Below are positions 25,768-34,022 of a stretch of DNA of 64,000 nucleotides, piece after piece. The notes under the pieces are model-generated. The model did no database searches and had not been told where the DNA came from. It saw only the letters and a list, made by a program, of their open reading frames with translations. Source of the stretch: CAYVZU01 sp964455935 (GTDB lineage Bacteria > Fibrobacterota > CAYVZU01). The stretch spans positions 1 to 64,000 of the forward strand of contig CAYVZU010000007.1 of the NCBI GenBank assembly GCA_964455935.1. The letters run 5' to 3'. A program made the translations under genes and the position numbers. Each line of letters opens with the position of its first letter. Within the stretch, counting starts at the first letter, position 1.

Positions 25768-27087
25768 CTATTCTTTCTCCATGGCCCCGTACTTCTGAAT
25801 CAGAATGAAGTAGATATCGCGGTTGCGCTGGACCGTCAGCATGACCCTCTGCTTATTCTTGATCTTCTTGTGAATCTTCTCGAAATCCGAAATGCTGCGG
25901 ATTTCGATCTCGTCAATGGACTGGACGATGTCCCATGTTTCAAGACCGGCAATCTCGGCCTCGCTCCCATTGCGCACATAGGTGACCACCACGCCCTTAT
26001 CGGTAAAAAGAAAATTCTCGCGGTAGAGAAGCGGGGTGATTTCCTGCACAATAAATCCCCAGGGCAGGTCCAGTTCTTTGGGTTTGACGGTGGGCTGCGT
26101 CGAGGTTTTGATCTTCACGGTCCGAAACGACTTCCGTTTGGGCGAATACACATTCAGCGTTACGGTCTCGCCTACGGCATGATCCGCGACAATGCGCTTG
26201 AAATGGTTGAGGTCTTCCTGCTTCTCGGCGACCACTTCCTTGCCGTCAATGGCAGTGACAATATCGCCGGTTTGCAGGCCCGCTTTCTCGGCCGGGCTGC
26301 TTTCGAAAACGCCCGTGACAATGACGCCCTTTTTCTCGGGGATGCCGAAATAGGCGGCATGGTCCCGGGTCAAAGGCTGCATCAGAATGCCCACCCAGCT
26401 CCGCTCGATTTCGCCGCCGCGGATAAGTTTGGCGATAATCTCCCGCACAATGTCGGCCGGCACCGTGAAGCCGATGCCGCGGCCCATGATCATGCTATTG
26501 ACGCCCAGGATCTCGCCTTTCAGGTTGACCAGCGGTCCGCCGCTCGATCCCATATCGATCATGGCGTCGGTCTGAAGAAAATCGTTCAACAGACCTTGGG
26601 CGGGCACGGCCCGGCCTTTGGCCGAAATGATGCCCAGGCTTACCGTGCGATCCAGACCATACGGGTTGCCGATGGCGATGGCCCAGTCACCGACCCGCAC
26701 GCGCGCAATATCGGCCCATGCCAATTTCTGGAAGCGGAGCGGGTGTTCCATTTTCAACACCGCCAGATCGGTCATTTTGTCGGTCCCAACCACCTGTGCG
26801 TCAAACTGATCCTCGATGCCCGGAACCGTGATGGTGACTTTCTCGGCTTTGTCGACAACGTGTTCGTTGGTCACGACATAGCCCAGCGAATCGAGGATCA
26901 GACCCGATCCCTGAACTTTGATATTCTTCTGGTTCTGCTTGGTCACGACTTCCACGTGGACCACGCGATCCTTGACCGCGTCGCTGGCTTTGATGATCTG
27001 GCTCTGCATGACATCGAAGAGATTGGGATCGGCGGCGGAAGGAAACGCGATCAGCGTTCCCAGGATCAAGACGGCGATAAGCGGCAT
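25768..27087 (-). CDS. HtrA/DegQ-like serine protease with PDZ domains
   Basis: 439 residues from the ATG at 27087, which has AAGGA six bases upstream and opens a signal peptide (MPLIAVLILGTLIAFPSAA). Trypsin-like domain with the triad His76 (VVTNEHVV), Asp107 (MTDLAVLKM) and Ser182 in DMGSSGGPL; the usual GNSGGPL Asn is Ser here. A first PDZ (AAYFGIPEKKGVIVTGVFESSPAEKAGLQTGDIV) and a second, more divergent one (GVVVTYVRNGSEAEIAGLETWDIV) follow. It is a periplasmic quality-control protease and chaperone for misfolded envelope proteins. It lies downstream of a DsbD gene and upstream of sppA on the same strand. Confidence 0.9.
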   Translation of the reverse strand: MPLIAVLILGTLIAFPSAADPNLFDVMQSQIIKASDAVKDRVVHVEVVTKQNQKNIKVQGSGLILDSLGYVVTNEHVVDKAEKVTITVPGIEDQFDAQVVGTDKMTDLAVLKMEHPLRFQKLAWADIARVRVGDWAIAIGNPYGLDRTVSLGIISAKGRAVPAQGLLNDFLQTDAMIDMGSSGGPLVNLKGEILGVNSMIMGRGIGFTVPADIVREIIAKLIRGGEIERSWVGILMQPLTRDHAAYFGIPEKKGVIVTGVFESSPAEKAGLQTGDIVTAIDGKEVVAEKQEDLNHFKRIVADHAVGETVTLNVYSPKRKSFRTVKIKTSTQPTVKPKELDLPWGFIVQEITPLLYRENFLFTDKGVVVTYVRNGSEAEIAGLETWDIVQSIDEIEIRSISDFEKIHKKIKNKQRVMLTVQRNRDIYFILIQKYGAMEKE

Positions 27088-27209
27088 CGGTTTTCCTTGT
27101 TTTAAATGGCCGTGTTCAGAATGAAAAAGAATATACATCCTGATTGGGGAAGGCCGGAAACCTGTCCAGTATATGCACTATACCTGTCTGTATTAAAGCT
27201 TTGGTCCGG

Positions 27210-27250
27210 TCCCCTCGCCCCTTGGCGGGAGAGGGTAGGGTGAGGGGGCG
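27210..27250. repeat. Single-arm CCTCGCCCC...GGGAGAGGG repeat
   Basis: A hairpin of the CCTCTCCC family followed by TAGGGTGAGGGG; the arm matches the extra hairpin inside the 20208 element. It lies in the spacer between the HtrA and zinc-ribbon genes. Confidence 0.7.
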
Positions 27251-27270
27251 GCAAGTGCTTGATAACGCGA

Positions 27271-27552
27271 TCAGCGCATCAGGTAGTACATCCAAAGCAG
27301 GATCAGCAACGCCGAAATTCCGGCCAGCAGAAGCCTGCCCGGTCGAATCCGGCGGGAACCGAATTCATTTTCCAGAACATGATCGTAGTCTTGCTCATCG
27401 AATGTGGGATCGATGTGGGATGTTTCGGCGTTCGGGGCCCAGCCGGTCTGGTCGTCGGAACCGCAATGCGGGCAGCAGGCTGCCTTGGCCGGGACCTCTT
27501 CGCCGCAGTTGGGGCAGACAAAGCTATGGGTACGCTTGCGGCGATCGGCCAT
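27271..27552 (-). CDS. Zinc-ribbon protein with a C-terminal membrane anchor
   Basis: 93 residues: a basic start, a zinc ribbon (FVCPNCGEEVPAKAACCPHCGSD, two CxxC pairs), an acidic linker and a C-terminal transmembrane helix (LLLAGISALLILLWMYYLMR). It starts nine bases after the dsbD stop on the same strand, so it is probably translated from the same transcript. No ribosome binding site of its own. Function unknown. Confidence 0.7.
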   Translation of the reverse strand: MADRRKRTHSFVCPNCGEEVPAKAACCPHCGSDDQTGWAPNAETSHIDPTFDEQDYDHVLENEFGSRRIRPGRLLLAGISALLILLWMYYLMR

Positions 27553-27560
27553 GCGCGAAC

Positions 27561-29273
27561 TTATTGGATATCTTTGAGGAGAGCGGCAAAGCTGTCAGGA
27601 TCCATAAATCCCAGCACTCGTTTCTGCAGCAGCCGCTCGCCTTTCGAGTCGTAGAAATCGATTGTCGGCAGGCCGGCCACGCTTTCGCGGCGCGCCCATT
27701 CCGAGGATTGCGGGCTCGATTTGGTCATATCGGCCCGGATCACCACAAACCGCTTCAGCTCCTGGGCGACATCGGGATCCGGAAAGGTCTTGCGGTCGAG
27801 CTCGTTGCAGGCCGCGCACCATGCGGCATAATAATCGATCATCACCGGTTTGGATTCCGCCCGTGCCCGCGCCAATTCCTGCTCCACATCCTGGGTCCAC
27901 TGGATCTGCCCCGGCATTTCCGGAGACAACGGGGCTTCCCATAAGCGGCCATGCAGGAGGCCAAAGACGCCCGAGACCACCAGGAGAATTCCCAAGACCT
28001 TGCGGAATGCCAGCAAGGGGCTTGCTCCATGCAAGGAAATGTGAATTGCGCCCAGGACGACGCCCGCAAAGGCCAGAAGACCCATCAAAACAGGCCACTG
28101 GTTTAGTTGCCAGAGCTGCTGCGGCAGAACGGACCGCGCCAGGTAAAGCGCCGTGATGACCAGGGCAATCCCCAGAACGCTCTTGATTCCCTCCATCCAG
28201 GGACCCGGTTTGGGCCGCGCCGCCGCCAGGCTCGAAAACGTGCCCAGGAGGAGAAAGGGAAGACCCAAGCCCAGGGCGTAAAATACCAGCATGGCCCAGC
28301 CCAGCAATGGCGTGCTGGCCACCGCAACATAGGCCAGAATCGCGCCCAAGGCAGGGCCGGTGCACGGGGCGGCAATCAAGCCCGACACCGCGCCCATAAC
28401 AAACGATTTGCGGTACCCTTTGCCGCCCGTCGAGGCCAGTTTCTCCTGCAGTCGCGCCGGCAGCTGGATATCGAACAGCCCGAACATCGAGAGCGCGAAA
28501 GCAACGAAGATCGCGGAGATGCCGGCAATGACCCAGGGGTGCGAAAGCGCCCGGCCAAAAACCGAACCGGTCTTGACGGCAACGATCCCCAACACCGAAA
28601 ATGTCGCGGCCAGTCCCAGAACGAAGGTCAGGGAAACCGAAAACGCTTGCAGACGGCCCTTTGCCGAGGAGGCGCCAAAGATGGCGAGTGTTATGGGAAT
28701 GAGCGGATAGACACAGGGAGTCAGGCTGGTCAGCAAACCGCCCAGAAAAGCTGCCAAAAGAGAAATTGTGCCGGTCCCGGCTGTTCCGGATGGCTTTGGT
28801 GCCTGGGTGATCGCGGTTTTGGGGAGAGCTGCGCGAAGGGTGTCGGTCGCTGGGAGAAAGCACATGCTTTCCGAGCAGCCCTGGTAATAAACGGCAAGTT
28901 GCACCTCTGTAACGGACTCCCGTGCCCGGACGGGAACCGAAATCGTGAGAGTATCGACATAAACCAGTTCGTCTTTTCCAGTAAACTTGTCTTTTTTCTT
29001 TATGTGGGGCGAGAAGACCGGGCTGCCAAATATTACGCCGTCTTGCGAAACGAGTTCAATGCGCGTCTTGTCCTGATAGACGTAATGGCCCTGCGCGATC
29101 GACAGCTTTGCGATAACTCGAACGGAATCTCCCGTTGTCTTCTGGGAAGAAACGCTCCAGCCGAACGGCTTGGCCGCCATGATCGGCCGCAGCTGCGCGC
29201 CAGCTGCAACCGCCAGCAGAATCAGCCAGCAAGCGATGAGTTTACAGGTTGTTAATGTCCGGCGAAAGTTCAT
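27561..29273 (-). CDS. dsbD: Thiol:disulfide interchange protein DsbD
   Basis: 570 residues. Carries electrons from cytoplasmic thioredoxin across the inner membrane to periplasmic thiol proteins. After a signal peptide comes the N-terminal periplasmic domain with its redox pair in YYQGCSESMCFLP, then eight membrane segments opening LLTSLTPCVYPLIPITLAIFGA with the transmembrane Cys and the second Cys in LIAAPCTGPALG, and a C-terminal thioredoxin domain with active site WCAAC (DYYAAWCAACNELDRKTF). All three Cys pairs are therefore present. Followed by a zinc-ribbon gene. Confidence 0.93.
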   Translation of the reverse strand: MNFRRTLTTCKLIACWLILLAVAAGAQLRPIMAAKPFGWSVSSQKTTGDSVRVIAKLSIAQGHYVYQDKTRIELVSQDGVIFGSPVFSPHIKKKDKFTGKDELVYVDTLTISVPVRARESVTEVQLAVYYQGCSESMCFLPATDTLRAALPKTAITQAPKPSGTAGTGTISLLAAFLGGLLTSLTPCVYPLIPITLAIFGASSAKGRLQAFSVSLTFVLGLAATFSVLGIVAVKTGSVFGRALSHPWVIAGISAIFVAFALSMFGLFDIQLPARLQEKLASTGGKGYRKSFVMGAVSGLIAAPCTGPALGAILAYVAVASTPLLGWAMLVFYALGLGLPFLLLGTFSSLAAARPKPGPWMEGIKSVLGIALVITALYLARSVLPQQLWQLNQWPVLMGLLAFAGVVLGAIHISLHGASPLLAFRKVLGILLVVSGVFGLLHGRLWEAPLSPEMPGQIQWTQDVEQELARARAESKPVMIDYYAAWCAACNELDRKTFPDPDVAQELKRFVVIRADMTKSSPQSSEWARRESVAGLPTIDFYDSKGERLLQKRVLGFMDPDSFAALLKDIQ

Positions 29274-29290
29274 TCAATGGTCTTGTGTGT

Positions 29291-29310
29291 GGCACGCACT
29301 TGTGCGTGTC
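29291..29310. repeat. Palindrome GGCACGCACTTGTGCGTGTC
   Basis: A nine-base stem with one G·T pair and a two-base loop. The same family occurs at 29384-29404, 46461-46481 and 46522-46539. Confidence 0.75.
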
Positions 29311-29383
29311 AGGTTTCCAGCCGGACCCGTCTGCATCCAAGAGCCCGGCTCGATTTCATTCCTCCAACCTGTTGTCCAAAGAA

Positions 29384-29404
29384 GGACACGCACACATGCG
29401 TGCC
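29384..29404. repeat. Palindrome of the CACGCA/TGCGTG family
   Basis: GGACACGCA, CAC, ATGCGTGCC: the CACGCA and TGCGTG arms pair, with a mismatch further out. It is 73 bases from its partner at 29291-29310. Confidence 0.7.
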
Positions 29405-29501
29405 GCCCGGTTCAAGGAGGGCTTATATGATGGAGCATCCGCCCGAAAAGGGCTTTCCCCTCAACAGAAAATTATCAAATAACCCAAGTACGGGCAAGCC
29501 T

Positions 29502-31652
29502 CTATGGGATTACAGGGATCTTCAGCAGGCGCGTGTCTTGGTTGAACACCGTCCGGCAGTAATAAAGACCGCGGCGCAATCCGCGCAGATCCATTTCTTC
29601 GCGAACATTTCGGCCGTCGGTCACGGCCAGGCGCATCGAGCGAACCTTGGTTCCGTCCAGAGAATAAAGTTCCGCCGTGAAGTACCGGGTCTCGGCGAGT
29701 TTGGCGCTGTCGGCCTTGAACTCGAATGTCAACCGGCCCCGGCAGGGGATGGGGTACACCAGGATTTTGTTGACTTCGACGGGAATCAGGCGGAGGACAA
29801 GCAATGAATCGACCGGCGCATTGACGGTCACCGTCAAGGTTTGAAAGCCGGTGCCGCCAATGATGAACTGATACTCGCCGGCCAAAACGCGCCCAATGAC
29901 AAACAATCCGTCGGCATCGGTTCCCGTTGTTCCGGAGGTGGGGCCGTCAAAAAGGACGCCGGCCCCGCTGACCGGATCACCCGATGGCGTTTCCACGCGA
30001 GCCCAGATTGTGTTTGTGTCCAGGGATTGTCGCAGGAGAAAATCCGTCCGGACCGGCGGAGCCGCGGGAAAGGGGTATTCCCCGCTTTGCGCTTTCCATC
30101 CCGGCTTGAATGCCGCGATCGTGTCCCGCCCGGCACCAATGCCGTTGAACCAATACAAGCCCGAAGCCGCGGTGCGAATCGTATCGCCTCCCAACCGTAG
30201 TCGGACCGTGGCGTTTTCAAGGGGCAGGCGGGTTGTTGAATCGAAGACTCCGCCAAATACCGATGACGAATCCAGTACGCAGGCCATTGCGCGAACAATG
30301 CCGTAGCCATACCGGTTGTTGGGATTGCCGTGGCGACTGGATGTGTTGTGAAGCACGGAAATCACCCGGCTGGGCGTCCAGTCCGGATGCAGTTGCTTGA
30401 TGAGCGCGATGCATCCGGCGGTCAAAGGGGAAGAGAAGGAGGTACCGCTGGCGAGCCGGTATCCGCCGCCCACATTGTTCGCATAGGGAATGTTCACTCC
30501 GGGCGCCACCACATCCGGCTTGATCCGGCCGTCATAGCTGGGGCCTATGGAACTGAATCCGGCCAATGAGCCGTCATAGTATACGGCGCCTACGGTAATC
30601 ACATCCTCCGCATCGGCCGGGGCATTCAGGGTAAGGCTGTCTCCCATGGCCGCGTCATTGCCCGCGGAGTTGCAGATGATCAATCCCCGCGCGGCCGCCA
30701 AAGCGGCGGCCCGGCTGACGAGGACCGAATTGCCGTCCATGAGGGAGTCGGGAAAATCCGAGCCGTCATCGAAATCGTAGCGGTACCCCAGCGAGCTATT
30801 GATGATATCGGCGCCCAAGGCCTCCACCCACTCCAGGGCCGCGATCCAGTTGTCTTCCTCGGTATGCGTTTCGGTCAGGCCGTTCTCGGTCCGCGCCAGA
30901 ATGAATCGGGCCGAATAGGCCGCGCCCACCAGGACGTGGGGATCGTAGCCGGCGATGAGGGATAGCGTTCCGGTCCCGTGGTGGGCATCGGCGGGATCGT
31001 CGCCCGGTTCGGATCCCACATTGGCGTCGTGCGCGACAAAGTCGCTGTCGGCCAGGATCATTGCGGAATCCACCAGATGGCGCAGGGCCGGATGATTCAC
31101 ATCGAATCCCGCATCGAGCATGGCAATGGTCACGCCCTCCCCCGGCCGTTTGTTGGTTTGCGCTTTGACGTAATCCTGCAAAAATGGCACCTGGATCATA
31201 TCCAGCGCTGGATACAGATCACCCCAGAACGTGTTGTCCGCCCGCGCCTTTGCCAGCTTCGCCGCACCGGGTTGCCTGCGGCCGATGTACCGGCCTACCG
31301 GCCGAATCCCCGTCACGTAGCTTCTTTTGCGAAGTTCGGCGATCAGCGAGTCCGGGGCAATTGCGGTCGCGGCATTCATCCAGCGCGAGATGTTTCGTAT
31401 TTGGATTCCAAGGGACCGCAATGAATCAAGATAGGGAGCATAGACCGGCAGGTCGGTCGAATCCAAAATGCCGTGCCGCCTTAGTTTCGCTTTTGCGGAA
31501 AGTCGGCCCGAGGCCGTTTGCCAGGCAACGGCATCAAGCGGACCTTTGTTCTTGAAGAAAACCCAGGTTGCATTTTCGGACTGGGCCCAGACCGCAACAA
31601 GATAAACCAGTATAATGCCGGTAAATCGCAGCGGATGAAGGGGCGTGCTCAT
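29502..31652 (-). CDS. Secreted S8 (subtilisin-like) protease with C-terminal sorting domain
   Basis: 716 residues from the ATG at 31652. Signal peptide-like start (LRFTGIILVYLVAVWA), a propeptide to about residue 150, then the subtilase domain with the triad Asp in IAMLDAGFDVNHP, His in DAHHGTGTL and Ser in LASGTSFSSPLTAG. A carboxypeptidase-regulatory-like domain follows (GGVFDSTTRLPLENATVRL), then a second one, and a C-terminal type A-like sorting domain (VNKILVYPIPCRGRLTFEF ... GLYYCRTVF). Probably secreted to the cell surface. A GTG at 31673 is also in frame but lies inside a terminator hairpin, so I prefer 31652; neither has an ordinary leader. Confidence 0.88.
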   Translation of the reverse strand: MSTPLHPLRFTGIILVYLVAVWAQSENATWVFFKNKGPLDAVAWQTASGRLSAKAKLRRHGILDSTDLPVYAPYLDSLRSLGIQIRNISRWMNAATAIAPDSLIAELRKRSYVTGIRPVGRYIGRRQPGAAKLAKARADNTFWGDLYPALDMIQVPFLQDYVKAQTNKRPGEGVTIAMLDAGFDVNHPALRHLVDSAMILADSDFVAHDANVGSEPGDDPADAHHGTGTLSLIAGYDPHVLVGAAYSARFILARTENGLTETHTEEDNWIAALEWVEALGADIINSSLGYRYDFDDGSDFPDSLMDGNSVLVSRAAALAAARGLIICNSAGNDAAMGDSLTLNAPADAEDVITVGAVYYDGSLAGFSSIGPSYDGRIKPDVVAPGVNIPYANNVGGGYRLASGTSFSSPLTAGCIALIKQLHPDWTPSRVISVLHNTSSRHGNPNNRYGYGIVRAMACVLDSSSVFGGVFDSTTRLPLENATVRLRLGGDTIRTAASGLYWFNGIGAGRDTIAAFKPGWKAQSGEYPFPAAPPVRTDFLLRQSLDTNTIWARVETPSGDPVSGAGVLFDGPTSGTTGTDADGLFVIGRVLAGEYQFIIGGTGFQTLTVTVNAPVDSLLVLRLIPVEVNKILVYPIPCRGRLTFEFKADSAKLAETRYFTAELYSLDGTKVRSMRLAVTDGRNVREEMDLRGLRRGLYYCRTVFNQDTRLLKIPVIP

Positions 31653-31660
31653 ATACGATG

Positions 31661-31688
31661 AAAAAGGGCGCACGCGGCGCCCTTTTTT
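31661..31688 (-). terminator. Rho-independent terminator after the OmpA gene
   Basis: The stem GGGCGC (31666-31671) pairs with GCGCCC (31677-31682) around a five-base loop, with T-runs on both sides, so it can work in either direction. It follows the ompA stop by 23 bases and ends nine bases before the subtilase start codon. Confidence 0.85.
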
Positions 31689-31711
31689 CTTTCTGTTCCA
31701 CCGCCCAAAGA

Positions 31712-33562
31712 CTAGTTCTGCCGGTATAGCTCAATCCGGCGGTTCTCGGCCCTTCCGGCCGCGCTTCGGTTCGAGGCAATGGGGTTGTCAGGTCCAAAGC
31801 CCACAGCGACCAGCCGGCTTGGATCGACGCCCTTGCGAATCAGGTAATTGCGAACCGATTCGGCCCGGTACTGTGACAGCCGCAAGTTGGCCGCGCGCGA
31901 ACCCACATTATCGGTATAGCCGCGGATTTCAATGCGCGACTGCGGGGCCGCCGCAAGCTCTTCGGTCACATTGTCCAGCACGGAATAAGATTCATACGTC
32001 AGTTCCGCGCTGCCCGTTTTAAAACCCACTCCGCTCAGCTTGACTCTTTTGTCCATGGGCTTTGCCGGTTTTGCCGAGTCGGGGCAGCCGTCGTCATCTT
32101 GAACGTTGTTCATGACTTCGGCCTGGTCCGGGCAGCGGTCCTTGAGGTCGGGCATTCCGTCTTTGTCGTTGTCCAGATCCGGGCAGCCGTCCGTGTCTTC
32201 GAAGTTGTCCTTGTCTTCGGGATCCGTGCGGCACTTGTCGGCCGAATCCGCCACCCCGTCCTTGTCATCATCCGCCTCCGGGCACCCGTCAAAATCCTCG
32301 AACCCGTCCTGGTCTTCGGCCTGGCTGGGACAACGGTCCTTGAGATCGGGGATGCCGTCACGGTCATTGTCCGCCTCCGCGCATCCGTCCGTGTCCTCGA
32401 AGCCGTCCATATCCTCGGCCTGCGCCGGACAGCGGTCCTTCACGTCGGGAATGCCATCTTTGTCGTTGTCGGGCTCGGGACAGCCGTCGCTGTCCTCAAA
32501 GCTGTCAAGATCCTCGGCCTCGCCAATGCAGCGATCCTCCTTGTCCGTGATTCCATCGCCGTCGCGGTCGCGCGAGATCAGGAAACCACCCCATTGAAGA
32601 AATCCAACCATGTTCCAGTTGGGCAGGATTGCCGTTTTATACCGGTTGTCATCCTGGTACCAGGTCAGCACGGTATCCGAAGCGGCTTTGGAGAGGCTTT
32701 TGTCGAAACCAAACTTCAGGGTAAGCCCCACGGGTGTATTGATGCTGAGGCCCGGGGTCAGGCGCAATGGATCATAGCCGACCTGGAAGCCCTTTGAAAA
32801 TTTGGAAAGCCGGGTCTCACCCGTGAACTCCGTGAACAGTGTCAGAAAAGGAACCGGGCTGTATTGGATGGCGCTATTCAGGAGAAAGGCGTGGTCGAGT
32901 TTCGTGTTCGTGTTGAAACGGGCGCCGAAGTTCATGTGGATCTGAAGCTGCATGTTCTCCTGGCCTTCCCACTCGATCGAACCGAAATCCAATGTCCAGA
33001 GCATTAACATGTCAACGGCGGGTTTCTCGGCCGTATAGAATGAACTAAGGCTATCCATTTCCGGATATGTCTTTGGCAGATAATACGTATGGCGCGGGAA
33101 AGCCCCTTTGGACTGCGCGCCCGTGGGCAGCGAAACAAGGCCCAGGTAAGACATGTCGAACACGCGCGGATGATCATACGGCGGATACTGGAATTTAAGG
33201 CCTACGTTGGCATCACCGGGCGCAATATGCTGGATATTGTTCATGAAGGTGGCTGAGGGCGCGCTTGTTTTTAGAATATCGCCGTAAATCGGCAGGCCAA
33301 ACGAGAGATCCAGAAAGCTTGCGATTCCAAACGAAAGCCCCACGTTTGAAGAAGCCGTGATCATTGTATGGTCGACCGGTTCGATGACGTATTTCTTGTC
33401 GTTGGTGAATTCCCCGTTTAAGTTTATGACCAGTCTGCCTCGCTCCAGGGTCTTGGCCGAATAGGTGCGCACGAGACCCTTCTGGCCTGTCGTCGTCACT
33501 TCGGCATTAACCGAGAAAGCGATCCACAAAAGGAATGCACACAAACCGGCTGATCTTATCAT
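31712..33562 (-). CDS. OmpA-family outer-membrane protein with five thrombospondin type 3 repeats
   Basis: 616 residues from the ATG at 33562, which has AAGGTGG five bases upstream and starts the signal peptide MIRSAGLCAFLLWIAFSVNA; the longer reading upstream is not supported. About residues 25-340 form an outer-membrane barrel. Five 33-residue TSP3 calcium-binding units follow (DNDKDGIPDVKDRC and variants with paired acidic loops and two Cys each), then an OmpA peptidoglycan-binding domain (GYTDNVGSRAANLRLSQYRAESVRNYL, GPDNPIASNRSAAGRAENRRIEL). It links the outer membrane to the cell wall. Family known; calcium binding inferred from the motif. Confidence 0.92.
   Translation of the reverse strand: MIRSAGLCAFLLWIAFSVNAEVTTTGQKGLVRTYSAKTLERGRLVINLNGEFTNDKKYVIEPVDHTMITASSNVGLSFGIASFLDLSFGLPIYGDILKTSAPSATFMNNIQHIAPGDANVGLKFQYPPYDHPRVFDMSYLGLVSLPTGAQSKGAFPRHTYYLPKTYPEMDSLSSFYTAEKPAVDMLMLWTLDFGSIEWEGQENMQLQIHMNFGARFNTNTKLDHAFLLNSAIQYSPVPFLTLFTEFTGETRLSKFSKGFQVGYDPLRLTPGLSINTPVGLTLKFGFDKSLSKAASDTVLTWYQDDNRYKTAILPNWNMVGFLQWGGFLISRDRDGDGITDKEDRCIGEAEDLDSFEDSDGCPEPDNDKDGIPDVKDRCPAQAEDMDGFEDTDGCAEADNDRDGIPDLKDRCPSQAEDQDGFEDFDGCPEADDDKDGVADSADKCRTDPEDKDNFEDTDGCPDLDNDKDGMPDLKDRCPDQAEVMNNVQDDDGCPDSAKPAKPMDKRVKLSGVGFKTGSAELTYESYSVLDNVTEELAAAPQSRIEIRGYTDNVGSRAANLRLSQYRAESVRNYLIRKGVDPSRLVAVGFGPDNPIASNRSAAGRAENRRIELYRQN
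32065..32575 (-). repeat. Five tandem 99-bp TSP3-coding repeats
   Basis: Within the OmpA gene, five units of 33 codons run from DRC(I/P) to DGCPD. The first four are full length and the fifth loses the loop residues. The DNA copies are visibly related, a normal outcome of repeat expansion. Confidence 0.8.
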
Positions 33563-34022
33563 GAGTACCACCTTGCAAGAATAAGTTGCGAGTTCGTTCC
33601 AAATAATATAAATCAAACAGTACTGCCAAAATCCAGAACAGTCTTTGCGAAAGGTTGCGGGCCAACTTGATGCAGCCACGTTCTTGGCCATTTTTTTTCT
33701 GCCGAGCGTTCGCATTCTTGTCATCGTCACAAACAAAGCTTAAAATGTTGGCGAGCACATCGCGAAAAGCATTGCGCAGGGCTGGGCCTTCTTCGGCGTA
33801 TGCAACAGGGCAAGGCCGTAAATGTCTCCTAGGATACGCTCTGGCCGGACAGGTCTGTCCGGAAGCTCGTCCAAGCCTGTCCCACTCTAAGCGACAATGC
33901 TGGACGGGCATTCGTCAACACGTTATGAAAAAGCAAGATAGGAATGCTTTCCGTTTGGGCACACAATTTGTTTATCGCTTGAACGGGTAAATTACGCTGC
34001 AAACAAACACAAGGAGGTCCGT
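33563..34022. other. 460-base divergent spacer, one palindrome, no gene
   Basis: Divides the minus-strand OmpA gene from the plus-strand stalk protein gene and should hold both promoters; no promoter could be placed with confidence. It contains an 18-base palindrome CCGGACAGGTCTGTCCGG (33845-33862) and an AAGGAGGT ribosome binding site at 34011-34018. The ORFs reading into it from OmpA are not supported. Confidence 0.55.

Larger units (their letters stand above)
29274..29501. other. Spacer between dsbD and the subtilase gene, two CACGCA palindromes
   Basis: No gene. Contains palindromes at 29291-29310 and 29384-29404. The former begins 18 bases from the dsbD start codon and so would lie in its 5' leader. 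Confidence 0.6.

Noticed and set aside
25870..27105. 411-residue plus-strand ORF opposite the HtrA gene
   Set aside because: It is the reverse strand of a well-conserved protease; the translation has no family motif and is rich in His/Arg/Gly as expected from antisense of GC-rich codons.
28107..29255. 382-residue plus-strand ORF opposite dsbD
   Set aside because: Antisense of a gene with all DsbD motifs; composition is Arg/Gln/Gly-rich without domains.
33563..33736. N-terminal extension of the OmpA protein
   Set aside because: The extra 58 residues precede a good signal peptide with AAGGTGG at the right distance.
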